Assembly (NCBI RefSeq): GCF_001423905.1
Contig: NZ_LMPQ01000010.1
Location: 156,016 to 220,015 of the forward strand
Direction of reading: 5' to 3'
DNA from: Frigoribacterium sp. Leaf186
GTDB lineage: Bacteria > Actinomycetota > Actinomycetes > Actinomycetales > Microbacteriaceae
Length of the DNA: 64,000 bases
In this document: one piece after another, positions 26,545 through 35,489 of the stretch
How the letters are laid out: the number at the start of each line of letters is the position of its first letter
Position numbering within the stretch: position 1 is the first letter of the stretch
The notes under the pieces: generated by a model
Told to the model about the DNA's origin: nothing
The model's database searches: none
The model's input: the letters and a program-made list of their open reading frames with translations, nothing else
Translations under genes and position numbers: made by a program

Positions 26545-27519
26545 GTGTTCGAGATCGCCGACCGCCTGCTGGCCCGACTCGACGCCGGCGAGCGCCTCGC
26601 CGTCGCGACGGCCGTGTCGGTGGTGGGCAGCGCTCCGCGCACGGTCGGCACCTCGATGGCCGTGACGACCGACGGCACCGTGATCGGCAGCATCTCGGGC
26701 GGCTGCGTCGAGGGAGCGGTGTACGAGAGCTGCACGCAGGTGCTCGACGACGGCGTGGCGCAGCTCGAGACCTTCGGCTTCAGCGACGAATCGGCGTTCG
26801 AGGTCGGCCTCAGCTGCGGCGGACGCATCGAGGTGCTCGCCCGCCTCGTCACGCCCGACGACGCCGTGACGATCGCCGCCCTGCGCGACGCCGCGGCCGG
26901 ACGCGCGGCCACCGCGCACGTGGTCCTCGGCCCGGTCCGGGCCGGAGAGGTCGTGCCGACCGTCGACGACTGCGACGGCCTGCGGGTCTTCAGCGAGCGC
27001 TCGGTGCCCCCGCCGCGCCTCCTCGTCTTCGGAGCCGTCGAGTTCGCCGTCGCCCTCTGCAACGCCGGCGCCGTGCTGGGCTATCGCGTCACCGTGTGCG
27101 ACCCGCGGCCCGTCTTCATGACCCCCGAGCGGTTCCCCTCGGCCGACGAGGTCGTCGTCGAGTGGCCGCCGAACTACCTCGCCCGCACCGAGGTCGACGA
27201 GCGCACCGTCATCGCCGTGCTCTCGCACGACGAGCGCTTCGACGCCGACCTGGTCGCCGGTGCGCTGGCCTCACCGGCCGCGTACGTCGGAGCGATGGGC
27301 TCACGCGTCACCCACGACCGGCGGATGACCGCCCTGCGCGAGCGGTCGGTCGACGACGACGCGCTCGCCCGGCTGCACTCGCCCATCGGGCTCGACCTCG
27401 GTGCGAGCACGCCCGAAGAGACGGCCGTGTCGATCCTGGCCGAGGTGCTCGCCGTGCGCTCGGGCGCCTCGCGGGCCCCGCTGCGCGACCGCGACGGCAG
27501 CATCCACCTGATCCGCTGA
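26545..27519 (+). CDS. XdhC/CoxI family (PaoD-like) cofactor-insertion protein
   Basis: This 324-aa protein matches XdhC/CoxI: an N-terminal domain with GSAPRTVGTSMAVTTDGTVIG and GGCVEGAVYE, and a C-terminal Rossmann-type domain with RLLVFGAVEFAVALCNAGAVLGYRV and DPRPVF. XdhC proteins sulfurate the molybdenum cofactor and hand it to the apoenzyme. GTG start. It is divergent from the MocA-like gene and converges with paoC, completing a dedicated maturation set. Confidence 0.9.
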   Translation: MFEIADRLLARLDAGERLAVATAVSVVGSAPRTVGTSMAVTTDGTVIGSISGGCVEGAVYESCTQVLDDGVAQLETFGFSDESAFEVGLSCGGRIEVLARLVTPDDAVTIAALRDAAAGRAATAHVVLGPVRAGEVVPTVDDCDGLRVFSERSVPPPRLLVFGAVEFAVALCNAGAVLGYRVTVCDPRPVFMTPERFPSADEVVVEWPPNYLARTEVDERTVIAVLSHDERFDADLVAGALASPAAYVGAMGSRVTHDRRMTALRERSVDDDALARLHSPIGLDLGASTPEETAVSILAEVLAVRSGASRAPLRDRDGSIHLIR

Positions 27520-27530
27520 CGCCGCCCACG

Positions 27531-27570
27531 GGCAGGAGGCGCGGTGCCCGTCGACACCGCGCCTCCTGCC
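27531..27570. terminator. 16-bp perfect hairpin between convergent genes
   Basis: Arms 27531-27546 and 27555-27570 (GGCAGGAGGCGCGGTG and complement) pair perfectly with an 8-nt loop. It separates the stops of xdhC and paoC and is built from two inverted copies of the dispersed GGAGGCGCG motif. Confidence 0.75.
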
Positions 27571-27593
27571 CCGGGGCGTGCACCGGGGGCCGG

Positions 27594-29726
27594 TCAGTAC
27601 CGCGTCGGCAGCCCGGCGAGCAGCTTGTCGGGTTGGATCGGCAGGTCGCGCACCCGGATGCCGGTCGCGTGGGCGACGGCGTTGGCCACGGCCGCGGCGG
27701 CTCCGACGTTGCCGATCTCGCCGATGCCCTTGCCGCCCATCGGGGCGAGGTGAGGGTCCTGCTCGTCGAGCCACTCGACCTCGATCGACCCCACGTCGGC
27801 GTTGGACGCCACGTGGTAGGTCGCGAAGTCGTGGTTGCCGTAGTCGCCCTGGGTGGGGTCGAGCATGCCGTGCTCGTGCAGCGCCATCGACAGGCCCATC
27901 GTCATGCCGCCGACGAACTGCGACCGGGCGGTGCGCGCGTTCATGATGCGACCGGCCGCGAAGACGCCGACCATGCGCGGCACGACGACCTCGCCCGAGT
28001 CGAGGTCGACGCGCGCCTCGACGAACTGGGCGCCGTACGCGAAGCGCGAGTGGTCGCTCATGGCCGCGATGTCCTCGGCGATGTCGACGACGACCTCGAG
28101 ACCCTCGGGAGGCACGGGCTGGCCCTGCGAGAGCAGCTCGGTCACCTGCCTGCTCGCCTTGGTCACCGCCCAGCCCCACGACGCCGTGCCCGACGACCCG
28201 CCGGCCACGCCTGCGGTCGGCAGCCGGCTGTCGGCGATGTGCAGGTCGACCAGGTCGAGCGGCACGCCCAGCTCGGCGGCGGCGATCTGCGCCATGACGG
28301 TGCGGGCACCCTGGCCGATGTCGGTCGCGTTGACGCCCACCTCGAACCGTCCGCCCGGCAGCGCGGTGACGCGGGCACCCGCGGGCATGACGCTCGCGGG
28401 ATACGTCGCGGCGGCGACGCCCGTGCCGACGAGCCAGCGTCCGACCCGGCGGACGCCCTGGCGGGGGTCGCGGCCGGCCCAGCCGAACAGTTCGGCCCCG
28501 CGCCGCAGGCAGTCGACCAGGTGCCGGCTGCTGAACGGCTGGCCGGTGTGCGGGTCGACCTCGGGCTCGTTGCGGACGCGCAGCTCGACCGGGTCGACGT
28601 CGAGCTTCGACGCCAGCTCGTCCATCGCCGACTCGACGGCGTAGATGCCGGGGGCCTCGCCGGGCGCGCGCATCCAACGCGGCGTCGGCACGTCGAGTCG
28701 GGCCAGGCGGTGCGTCATGAGGCGGCTCGGCGCGGCCCACAGGTGGCGGGTCGGCTCGGCGGTCTGCTCGGTGAACTCCTGCAGCGTGGACGAGTGCGAG
28801 TACGCCTCGTGCGACAGGGCCGAGAGGTGCCCCTCGGAGTCGGCGGCCAGCCGGACGCGCGAGATCGTCGGCGTGCGGTAGCCCGCGAGGGCGAACATCA
28901 TCTGTCGCGTGTAGGCCACCTTGACCGGGCGGCCCGTGAGCATCGCCCCGATCGAGGCGAGCACGACGACCGGACGGGCCGAACCCTTCGAACCGAAGCC
29001 GCCGCCGACGTGCTCGGCCCGCACGCGCACGGCCGAGGGGTCGAGCGAGAACAGCGTGGCGAGCGTCGTCGCGACGCCGCTGGTGCCCTGGTTCGAGTCG
29101 AGCACGTCGAGCTCGCCGTCGGCCCAGGTGGCGACCGTGGCGTGCGGCTCCATCGGGCTGTTGAACAGGGCCGCGGTCTCGTAGGTCTCGTCGATCGTGA
29201 CGGCCGAGTCGGCCATCGCCGCGTCGACGTCACCCTGCGAGGTGTCGGTCTCGAAGCCCGCGTTGACGGTCTCGGGAGCGTAGAGCGACGGGTGGTCCGT
29301 GCTCAGCACGACGTCCCCCCGGCCCTCGTCGTAGTCGAAGGCCAGGGCCGAGGCCGCCTCGCGCGCCGTGTCGAACGTGTCGGCGACGACGAGCGCGACG
29401 GGCTGACCGCGGTACGCGACCGCCGCCGACTGCAGCACGAGCAGCTCGCCGTCCTCGGCGTCCTCGAGGTGCGGGGCCTGCTCGTGGGTGATGACGTCCC
29501 GGACGCCGGGCATCGCCAGCACCTCGTCGCGGTTCGAACCGGTGATCGTGCCGGTCGTCACCGACGACTGGACGATCCAGCCGTAGAGCACGCCTTCCGG
29601 CGTGTGCTCGTAGGAGTAGCGGGCGACACCGGTGACCTTGTCGCGACCCTCGAGCCGGGCGACGGGGGCGCCGAGACCGGTGGGGACGCTGGTGTCGACG
29701 GGGGTGACGACGTCGATGGTGGTCAT
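27594..29726 (-). CDS. molybdopterin-binding aldehyde/xanthine oxidoreductase large subunit (PaoC-like)
   Basis: This 710-aa catalytic subunit belongs to the xanthine dehydrogenase/PaoC (YagR) family. The catalytic Glu670 lies in GGKGIGEIG, 40 residues from the C-terminus, as in E. coli PaoC. Molybdopterin loops include HVGGGFGSKG and GGSSGTASWG. It oxidises an aldehyde or N-heterocycle of unknown identity. Its ATG at 29726 overlaps the stop of the FAD-subunit gene, so the three subunits are co-translated. Confidence 0.93.
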   Translation of the reverse strand: MTTIDVVTPVDTSVPTGLGAPVARLEGRDKVTGVARYSYEHTPEGVLYGWIVQSSVTTGTITGSNRDEVLAMPGVRDVITHEQAPHLEDAEDGELLVLQSAAVAYRGQPVALVVADTFDTAREAASALAFDYDEGRGDVVLSTDHPSLYAPETVNAGFETDTSQGDVDAAMADSAVTIDETYETAALFNSPMEPHATVATWADGELDVLDSNQGTSGVATTLATLFSLDPSAVRVRAEHVGGGFGSKGSARPVVVLASIGAMLTGRPVKVAYTRQMMFALAGYRTPTISRVRLAADSEGHLSALSHEAYSHSSTLQEFTEQTAEPTRHLWAAPSRLMTHRLARLDVPTPRWMRAPGEAPGIYAVESAMDELASKLDVDPVELRVRNEPEVDPHTGQPFSSRHLVDCLRRGAELFGWAGRDPRQGVRRVGRWLVGTGVAAATYPASVMPAGARVTALPGGRFEVGVNATDIGQGARTVMAQIAAAELGVPLDLVDLHIADSRLPTAGVAGGSSGTASWGWAVTKASRQVTELLSQGQPVPPEGLEVVVDIAEDIAAMSDHSRFAYGAQFVEARVDLDSGEVVVPRMVGVFAAGRIMNARTARSQFVGGMTMGLSMALHEHGMLDPTQGDYGNHDFATYHVASNADVGSIEVEWLDEQDPHLAPMGGKGIGEIGNVGAAAAVANAVAHATGIRVRDLPIQPDKLLAGLPTRY

Positions 29727-30862
29727 GCGGGGTTCCCCTCGGTGTCGGTGGCGTCGGCGGTGCCGGTGCCGCTCGCCGGTCCGACGTCGGCCGCGACGTG
29801 CCGGTGCGCCCCGTTGGCTCCCGTCGGGCGGAACGGCGAGGGGTCGACGCCCTCGGCCGTGTCGTCGGCCTCGTGGTCGAGGCCGGCGAGCTCGCTGAGC
29901 ACCCCGACGACGAGGCGGGTCAGCAGTGCGACCTTGAACGCGTTCTGCTCGGTCGTCGTCGCGGCGGCCAGCTCGAGCTGCGCGGCGGCCGCGAACGAGG
30001 CGGGCGTCGCCGGTGAGCCGACCAGCGCCTCCTCGGCCTTGCGGGCACGCCACGGCACGGGCGACGCGGCCCCCAAGGCGATGCGGACGTCGGTCACGAC
30101 TCCGGCCTCGTCGACCGAGAGGGCGGCGGCGACCGAGCCGAGGGCGAAGGCGTACGACCGGCGGTCGCGCGCCTTGCGGTAGGTCGAGTTCGTGGCGACC
30201 GACAGCGCGGGCAGTTCGACCGCCGTGATCAGGGCCCCGGCCGGCAGGTTCGTGTCGCGGGTCGGGTCGTCGCCCGGTTCGCGGAAGAACCCGTCGATCG
30301 GCAGGCGCTGCTCGCCGTCGACCGTCCCGAAGACGACCACGGCGTCGAGGGCGGCCAGGGCGACCGCCATGTCGCCCGGGTGCGTGGCGATGCAGAGGTC
30401 GTTGACGCCGAGGATGCCGAGTTCGCGCGACAGCCCCGCGATCGCGCCGCAGCCCGTGCCGGGTTCGCGTTTGTTGCAGGGCTTCGTGGTGTCCATGAAA
30501 TAGGTGCACCGGGTGCGCTGCAGCAGGTTGCCACCGGTCGTCGCCTGGTTGCGCAGCTGACCAGAGGCCGCGCTGACGAGGGCGCGCGTCAGGGCCGGGT
30601 AGCGGGTGCGGACGAGGGGGTGCGCGGCGAGGTCGCTGTTGCGGACCCCCGCCCCGATGCGGAGGCCGCCGCCCGGCAGCTCGTCGACCCCGCCGAAGTC
30701 GACGCGGCTGACGTCGACCAGCAGGTCGGGACGCTCGACGCCGAGCTTCATGAGGTCGACCAGGTTGGTGCCGCCGCCCAGGGGCTTGGCGTTCGGGGTG
30801 CGGTCGAGGGTGGCGACGGCGGAGGCGACGTCGGTCGCGCGCTCGTACTCGAAGGTCTTCAT
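29723..30862 (-). CDS. FAD-binding subunit of PaoABC-type oxidoreductase
   Basis: This 379-aa subunit has the FAD motif PLGGGTNLVDLMK and TTGGNLLQRTRC. Four cysteines (C119, C129, C138, C157), including KPCNKREPGTGCGA, match the extra [4Fe-4S] site that distinguishes PaoB from ordinary XdhB/CoxM. The family is therefore PaoB-like. The C-terminal 60 residues form a polar tail. It overlaps its neighbours on both sides by four bases. Confidence 0.92.
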   Translation of the reverse strand: MKTFEYERATDVASAVATLDRTPNAKPLGGGTNLVDLMKLGVERPDLLVDVSRVDFGGVDELPGGGLRIGAGVRNSDLAAHPLVRTRYPALTRALVSAASGQLRNQATTGGNLLQRTRCTYFMDTTKPCNKREPGTGCGAIAGLSRELGILGVNDLCIATHPGDMAVALAALDAVVVFGTVDGEQRLPIDGFFREPGDDPTRDTNLPAGALITAVELPALSVATNSTYRKARDRRSYAFALGSVAAALSVDEAGVVTDVRIALGAASPVPWRARKAEEALVGSPATPASFAAAAQLELAAATTTEQNAFKVALLTRLVVGVLSELAGLDHEADDTAEGVDPSPFRPTGANGAHRHVAADVGPASGTGTADATDTEGNPA

Positions 30863-31479
30863 CGGGTGGCTCCCTCGGTGGCGTCGTCGTGCGCGCAGGC
30901 CGCGTCGTGCACGGCCGGGACGATGTTCAGGTAGGCGCCGCAGCGACAGAGGTTGCCGCTCAGGCGTTCGCGGACCTCCTCGTCGTCGAGGTCGATCTCA
31001 CCGTTGGTGATGTCGGTGGTGACGTGGCTCGGCATGCCGGCCCGCGCCTCCTCGAGCATGCCGACCGTCGAGCAGATCTGGCCCGGCGTGCAGTAGCCGC
31101 ACTGGTAGGCGTCCCGGTCGAGGAACGCCTGCTGCACGGGGTGGAGGGCGTTGCCGTCGGCCAGGCCCTCGACCGTCGTGACGTCGCTGCCCTCGGCGCT
31201 GACGGCGAGCACGAGGCAGCTGTTGGTGCGCCGCCCGTCGACCAGCACCGTGCAGGCGCCGCACTGGCCGTGGTCGCAGCCCTTCTTCGACCCGGTCAGG
31301 TCGAGGCGTTCGCGCAAGGCGTCCAGCAGGGACGTGCGGTTGTCGACGACGAGCGGGTGCGGGCTGCCGTTGACCGTGAGCGTGATCGACGTGGTCGGGA
31401 CGCCGGGCGGGTTCGCCCCCGGGCCCGTGCTCGTCGACGTGTTCGGTGGACTGGTTTCTGCGCTGACCTGGGACACCAT
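30859..31479 (-). CDS. [2Fe-2S] subunit of PaoABC-type oxidoreductase
   Basis: This 206-aa electron-transfer subunit has the plant-ferredoxin motif GCDHGQCGACTVLVDG with a later Cys, and the second cluster motif CGYCTPGQICS with LCRCGAY. E. coli PaoA carries a Tat signal and is periplasmic. Here the 38-residue N-terminal extension is Ser/Thr/Pro-rich and lacks a twin-arginine signal, so the complex is probably cytosolic. The first gene of the operon, it lies downstream of a 20-bp palindrome (31605-31624). Confidence 0.92.
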   Translation of the reverse strand: MVSQVSAETSPPNTSTSTGPGANPPGVPTTSITLTVNGSPHPLVVDNRTSLLDALRERLDLTGSKKGCDHGQCGACTVLVDGRRTNSCLVLAVSAEGSDVTTVEGLADGNALHPVQQAFLDRDAYQCGYCTPGQICSTVGMLEEARAGMPSHVTTDITNGEIDLDDEEVRERLSGNLCRCGAYLNIVPAVHDAACAHDDATEGATR

Positions 31480-31604
31480 GCGTGCACGGTATGCCCGAGG
31501 CCGGGCGGGCGCACGCGTGCTGTCCCGTTTGCGAAGTGCGTCTGCCGGGGCGTACGAGCCGTCGACGGGGGCTCCGACGCGGGGTGGCGTGCACGCGCTG
31601 AGCC

Positions 31605-31624
31605 TGATCCGGTACGTACCGGAT
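31605..31624. promoter_or_regulatory. perfect 20-bp palindrome upstream of pao operon
   Basis: GATCCGGTACGTACCGGATC is perfectly self-complementary and lies 126 bp upstream of the leftward pao operon. A near-identical copy occurs at 42934-42953, upstream of DUF2568-nagA. Position and symmetry suggest a transcription-factor operator rather than a terminator. Confidence 0.55.
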
Positions 31625-31695
31625 CGGCCTGGGCGAGAGGTGCCGAGGAGGCGCGGGGCGGCAGCGCGGGACCGCCCGCCGACCGGCACCCCGCC

Positions 31696-31941
31696 TCAGT
31701 CGGCCTTGCCCGGGCGGACCTTGGCGGTGTCGGCGACGTCGATGCGGGTGACGCCGTCGCCGCGGTCCTCGGTCGTGATGCGCGGGGCGGCGTCCGACTC
31801 GTCCGACTTCGGGGCACGGGTCAGCTGGTCGTGCCGCTTCTCGTCGTCGGTCATGCCCGTCGGGTCGTGGTCGACCACGTGCCCCGGGCTCGTGTCGCGG
31901 CCGGCGTCGTCGGGACCGTGGGCCTGCGTGTCGTCGCTCAT
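31696..31941 (-). CDS. small hydrophilic acidic protein
   Basis: This 81-aa, strongly charged protein has no membrane segment. The tail DGVTRIDVADTAKVRPGKAD is a conserved feature of small Microbacteriaceae proteins sometimes mislabelled as transporters. It looks intrinsically disordered for its first 50 residues. Function unknown. It is the last leftward gene before the pao promoter region. Confidence 0.65.
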   Translation of the reverse strand: MSDDTQAHGPDDAGRDTSPGHVVDHDPTGMTDDEKRHDQLTRAPKSDESDAAPRITTEDRGDGVTRIDVADTAKVRPGKAD

Positions 31942-31981
31942 GCGTCCGACCGTACCCGCGCCTCCTGCGGTCCCGGCAAGG

Positions 31982-32049
31982 CGAGACCCCAGGAAGCCGC
32001 CGAGACCCTCGCGCGCGGCGTGGGGTCTGAGCGGGTTCCTGGGGTCTCG
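31982..32049. repeat. long inverted repeat, GAGACCCCAGGAA family (intergenic copy)
   Basis: The 28-nt arms 31982-32009 and 32022-32049 pair with about four mismatches around a 12-nt loop. The sequence family (GAGACCCCAGGAA...) also appears inside cutC at 47184-47249. Here the element lies just past the stop of the secreted protein gene and may terminate the carbohydrate operon. Confidence 0.75.
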
Positions 32050-32058
32050 GGGGGTGCG

Positions 32059-34266
32059 CTACCGGGTGAGGACGGCGAAGCCTCCGGGCTTCACCACGAT
32101 CACGCTGCGGCCCTGGACGTCACGCTGCTGCACGAGGCGGCCCTGCGCGTCGTAGGACGACACCGACGACCGGCTGCCGCGCACGCCGACCGAGGCAGGC
32201 AGCGGCAGCCGCGATGTCGACGACAGCAGCTCGGTCGTCGTCGCCCGGCCGTCGGCCGCGGTGCCGGCGAGCACGAGCCGCTGCACGAGCGGCCGCACGA
32301 TCAGGCCGTCGACCACGGTCGCGTTCCGCCCGGCGGTCACCGTGATCGAGGTCGCTCCCACACCGATCGGCACCGGCAGCGTCTGGGGCAGCAGGGCCCC
32401 GGAGGCGGCGGTCACCCCCTGCGCGCCGGCCTGCGTCGTCAGCGTCCCCAGCGGCACGCGACCCGCCTTCCAGACCGACGTCGACCGGACGCCCTCGGCA
32501 GCCAGCAGCACGGGCTCGACGTGACGCAACCCGGAGCCCGCGGGCACCGTGATGGTCGCGCTCTGCCCGGGCTCGAGCCGGAGCGCCGCGCCGCCGCCGT
32601 ACTGCGACTCGCCCGTCCAGGCCGAGTCGGGCGTGACGACCGTGCCCGTCGTGGTCGACGCCGTCTCGGCCTCGACCACGGTCAGACCGTCGCGGGAGGT
32701 CACGCTCGTGAGGCCCTGCGCCTGGGCCGAGACGTCGGGGGCTCCGTCGAGCGCGATCATCGACAGCAGGCCGTGGATCGTGCTCTCGGCGCCGCTGTTG
32801 CGGTTGACCGTGCCGTCGGCCTGGACGCCGTCGTACGTGACGCCCGTCGCGCGGTCGTACACCGGGGTGCCCGAGCGGTTCGTGCCGAAGTACCAGCTCG
32901 CGGCCACCGCCGCGATGCGCCTCAGCCCCGGAGCCGTCGCGCCCTTCGCGCCGGGGCCCTTCGCACCCGGGCCGGACGCAGGACCCGCACCCGGGCCGGA
33001 GCCCTGGGCCGATCCCGACGCCGACGCCACCGCGAGCGCCGACTGCAGCCTCGAGTCGGCGCCGTAGGCGATCTGGGTCTGGTCGACGGGCGTCGGGTAC
33101 CAGGCGTTGTCGGGCCCGCTCGCGGTGAGCAGGGTCGTGGTGAACGAGGTCTGGTCGAGCACGGCCGGCTTCAGCAGGTCGGGCCGACCGAGCAGGGTCG
33201 AGGCCCGGGCCAGGGCGACGGGCATCTGCGACGACCAGGCGTGCCACATCGAGCGGGACTTCGCCCAGGGCAGCACGGCTCCGTACGGCCAGGTCTGCCC
33301 GTCGCCCGACGACATCGCCGCCACGCCCTCGGCGAGCTGCGTCAGCGCCGTGCGGGCGGCCGCGTCACCCGGCGCGACGGCCGAGTAGGCGGTCAGCCCG
33401 AGGACGGCCTCGGACGAGGCGTCGGCCCCGTCGACGATCAACCAGGCGGGCACCTTCACCCCGTCGGCGACGTCGTACTGCCCGTAGTGCGACAACGTGT
33501 CACGGTTCAGGGCCGTCACGCCGAGCTGCAGGCGCTGCTGCAGGAAGGCGGCGAACCCGGGGTCGCTCTGCGCGAAGGCGGCGTAGCCCTCGCCGAAGGC
33601 CCAGATGCTGCGCGCCAGCCAGTAGCTGTTGCCGCTGTCGGACGGGTCGGGCAGCTCGACGGGCACCGGGCTGCGGTTGAACGTGCCGTCGGGCTGCATC
33701 CAGAGCACGACGTTGCCGGCGGCGTCGCCGGTCGTGGTCTGGAAGTACGCGGTCGCCCTCAGCAGTTCGTACGCCTTGTCGCGGCTCGCCTCCGAGCCGG
33801 TCTGCTTCCAGTCGCGCAGGTACACGACGGCCGCTCGCGACACGTCGTCGCTGTTGTAGGCGCCCTGCCCCCAGTAGCCGGTCGCGGGGTCGAGCGGGCC
33901 GCCGCCCACCCGGGCGAAGGTGCCGCCGTCGCGGGCGTCGGCGTAGGTCCAGGGCAGGGTGAGCGTCGGCTCGGCGTCCTGCCGGTAGGTCGAGTGCCCG
34001 GCCTCGGGCGCCGGCGTCGTCCGGTCGAGCAGGAAGTCCAGGTGCGCCAGGTTCGTCAGCGGTGCGACGGGCGGCGTCGGCGTGCTCGGCGAGGCCGGCG
34101 TGCTCGGCGCGCCGCTCGGTGCGGCGGGCGCGCTCGGCGCCGTCGTCGGGGCGGCCCCCGGACCAGGAGGCGCGGCGGCAGCCGGCAGCGCCCCCGTCAC
34201 CCCCAGCACGGTCGCCAGGGCCGCGGCCAGTGCCGCGCCCGTCCATCGTGAGTTGCGTGCGATCAT
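32059..34266 (-). CDS. large secreted protein, probable carbohydrate-active toroid domain
   Basis: This 735-aa protein has a Sec-type signal peptide (cleavage after AAAA near residue 32) and a Pro/Ser/Ala-rich linker. A helical-repeat region of about 350 aa follows, containing SDDVSRAAVVYLRDW and WLARSIWAFGEGY, suggestive of an (alpha/alpha) toroid, then C-terminal beta-rich segments with a carbohydrate-binding-like EAETAST motif. It lacks a recognisable catalytic pair. As the last gene of the LacI-controlled locus, it probably works on an extracellular polysaccharide. RBS AAGGAGG. Confidence 0.72.
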   Translation of the reverse strand: MIARNSRWTGAALAAALATVLGVTGALPAAAAPPGPGAAPTTAPSAPAAPSGAPSTPASPSTPTPPVAPLTNLAHLDFLLDRTTPAPEAGHSTYRQDAEPTLTLPWTYADARDGGTFARVGGGPLDPATGYWGQGAYNSDDVSRAAVVYLRDWKQTGSEASRDKAYELLRATAYFQTTTGDAAGNVVLWMQPDGTFNRSPVPVELPDPSDSGNSYWLARSIWAFGEGYAAFAQSDPGFAAFLQQRLQLGVTALNRDTLSHYGQYDVADGVKVPAWLIVDGADASSEAVLGLTAYSAVAPGDAAARTALTQLAEGVAAMSSGDGQTWPYGAVLPWAKSRSMWHAWSSQMPVALARASTLLGRPDLLKPAVLDQTSFTTTLLTASGPDNAWYPTPVDQTQIAYGADSRLQSALAVASASGSAQGSGPGAGPASGPGAKGPGAKGATAPGLRRIAAVAASWYFGTNRSGTPVYDRATGVTYDGVQADGTVNRNSGAESTIHGLLSMIALDGAPDVSAQAQGLTSVTSRDGLTVVEAETASTTTGTVVTPDSAWTGESQYGGGAALRLEPGQSATITVPAGSGLRHVEPVLLAAEGVRSTSVWKAGRVPLGTLTTQAGAQGVTAASGALLPQTLPVPIGVGATSITVTAGRNATVVDGLIVRPLVQRLVLAGTAADGRATTTELLSSTSRLPLPASVGVRGSRSSVSSYDAQGRLVQQRDVQGRSVIVVKPGGFAVLTR

Positions 34267-34336
34267 CGTCGACCGCCTCCTTCTTGTCGGTGTTCTCTGT
34301 GGTGACGAGCGGGTCGCGGGTGCGGGCGCGCGCCCG

Positions 34337-35392
34337 TCAGGCGCGGTCGAGGCGGGCGACGCCGATCTTCGAGTCGGCCATGCCGTAGAAGACGTAGGGC
34401 ACGTCGTCGACGCGTTCGATCGCCGTCGGGAACACCACGTTCGGCACGATGCCGTCGCGCTCGTCGGCGGTCTCGGCCTCGAGCAGCGGCACCTCCGACC
34501 GGGCGACCACGCGCGACGGGTCGTCGGCGTCGAGGATCATGCCGCCCGCGGCGTAGTTGACGTTCTGCTGCTGCGCGAAGGCGTCGTCGATCACGCCGGT
34601 GACGCCGTGGTGCAGCAGCAACCAGCCCTCGGGCACGCGGAGCGGGGGCGGGCCGCCGCCGATCTTGAGCTCTTCGAACGCGAAGGCCGGCCCGGCGACG
34701 AAGCGGTGCTGCCCCCAGCGGGCCAACGCCCGGGGGTCGGCGGCGACCGCGTCGACCGGCACGTAGCTGATCCAGATCGAGTGCCGCCCGTCGGTGACGC
34801 CGGCCGGCAGCGGGCTGCCCTCGCCCGGCACCGTCGCCCCGATGTGCCACATGGGCCGGTGCAGCACGGCGAAGCTCCGCGTGCCGTCGGGCGCCGTGAC
34901 GGCCTCGGGGAAGAACGCGGTGTCCTTGTTGTGGAACAGCCCGAGGTCGGTGTCGAGCTCGTCGACGTACTCGAACGTGGCCGGGCCGAGCCGACGCCAG
35001 TCGCGCAGGTCGTCGCTGACGGCCACGGCGGTGCGCGGCCCGAGTGGCCCGTAGGCGACGTAGGTCATGACGTGCAGGCCGAGTTCGTCGATCCACGTGA
35101 CGCGGGGGTCCTCGACGCCGGAGTGCGTCGCGCCCCGTTCCCATCCGCGGTCGGGTGCGAGGACGACGCCCTCGCGGGTGACGCCGACCGGCACGCCGTC
35201 CTCGACGACGACCCGGGCCAGGCCGACGCGCGACACGTTGCCCGAGGCGACGAGTCGCGGCAGCAGGTACAGCTCGCCGTCGGGCCCGCGCCCCGAGCCG
35301 GGGTTGAGCACGCCCTCGGCCTCGTCGGGCGCGTCGGGGTCGGGGGTCATCACGACGCCCAGGCGGGTCAGTCGGTAGGGGAAGTCAGCCAT
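34337..35392 (-). CDS. glycoside hydrolase/phosphorylase family GH130-like
   Basis: This 351-aa five-bladed beta-propeller enzyme has HSGVEDPRVTWID, HNKDTAFFPE, IGGGPPPLRVPEGWLLLHHG and YAAGGMILD, arranged as in family GH130, whose members phosphorolyse or hydrolyse beta-mannosides. The conserved Asp in the ED-PR motif is the likely catalytic acid. Whether it is a phosphorylase or hydrolase cannot be told by eye. It is cytoplasmic (no signal) and sits downstream of an ABC importer that would deliver the oligosaccharide. Confidence 0.85.
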   Translation of the reverse strand: MADFPYRLTRLGVVMTPDPDAPDEAEGVLNPGSGRGPDGELYLLPRLVASGNVSRVGLARVVVEDGVPVGVTREGVVLAPDRGWERGATHSGVEDPRVTWIDELGLHVMTYVAYGPLGPRTAVAVSDDLRDWRRLGPATFEYVDELDTDLGLFHNKDTAFFPEAVTAPDGTRSFAVLHRPMWHIGATVPGEGSPLPAGVTDGRHSIWISYVPVDAVAADPRALARWGQHRFVAGPAFAFEELKIGGGPPPLRVPEGWLLLHHGVTGVIDDAFAQQQNVNYAAGGMILDADDPSRVVARSEVPLLEAETADERDGIVPNVVFPTAIERVDDVPYVFYGMADSKIGVARLDRA

Positions 35393-35418
35393 CTGGGGGC
35401 CTTTCGAGAAGAGGGAGC

Positions 35419-35460
35419 CGAGGAGGCGCGCGGCGGGTGGACCGGCACCGCGCCTCCTCG
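35419..35460 (-). terminator. 12-bp hairpin between permease and GH130 genes
   Basis: Arms 35419-35430 and 35449-35460 are perfect complements of CGAGGAGGCGCG, with an 18-nt loop. Both arms contain the dispersed GGAGGCGCG motif. It lies in the 97-bp gap inside the leftward operon and may cause partial termination, lowering expression of the last two genes. Confidence 0.55.
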
Positions 35461-35489
35461 ACGGGGACGGGACGAGAGCGCGAGGGCGG

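Noticed and set aside
26475-34251. Plus-strand open frames of over 1000 codons opposite the pao operon and the secreted protein
   Set aside because: Shadows: the minus-strand products carry intact Fe-S, FAD and molybdopterin motifs; the plus frames do not.
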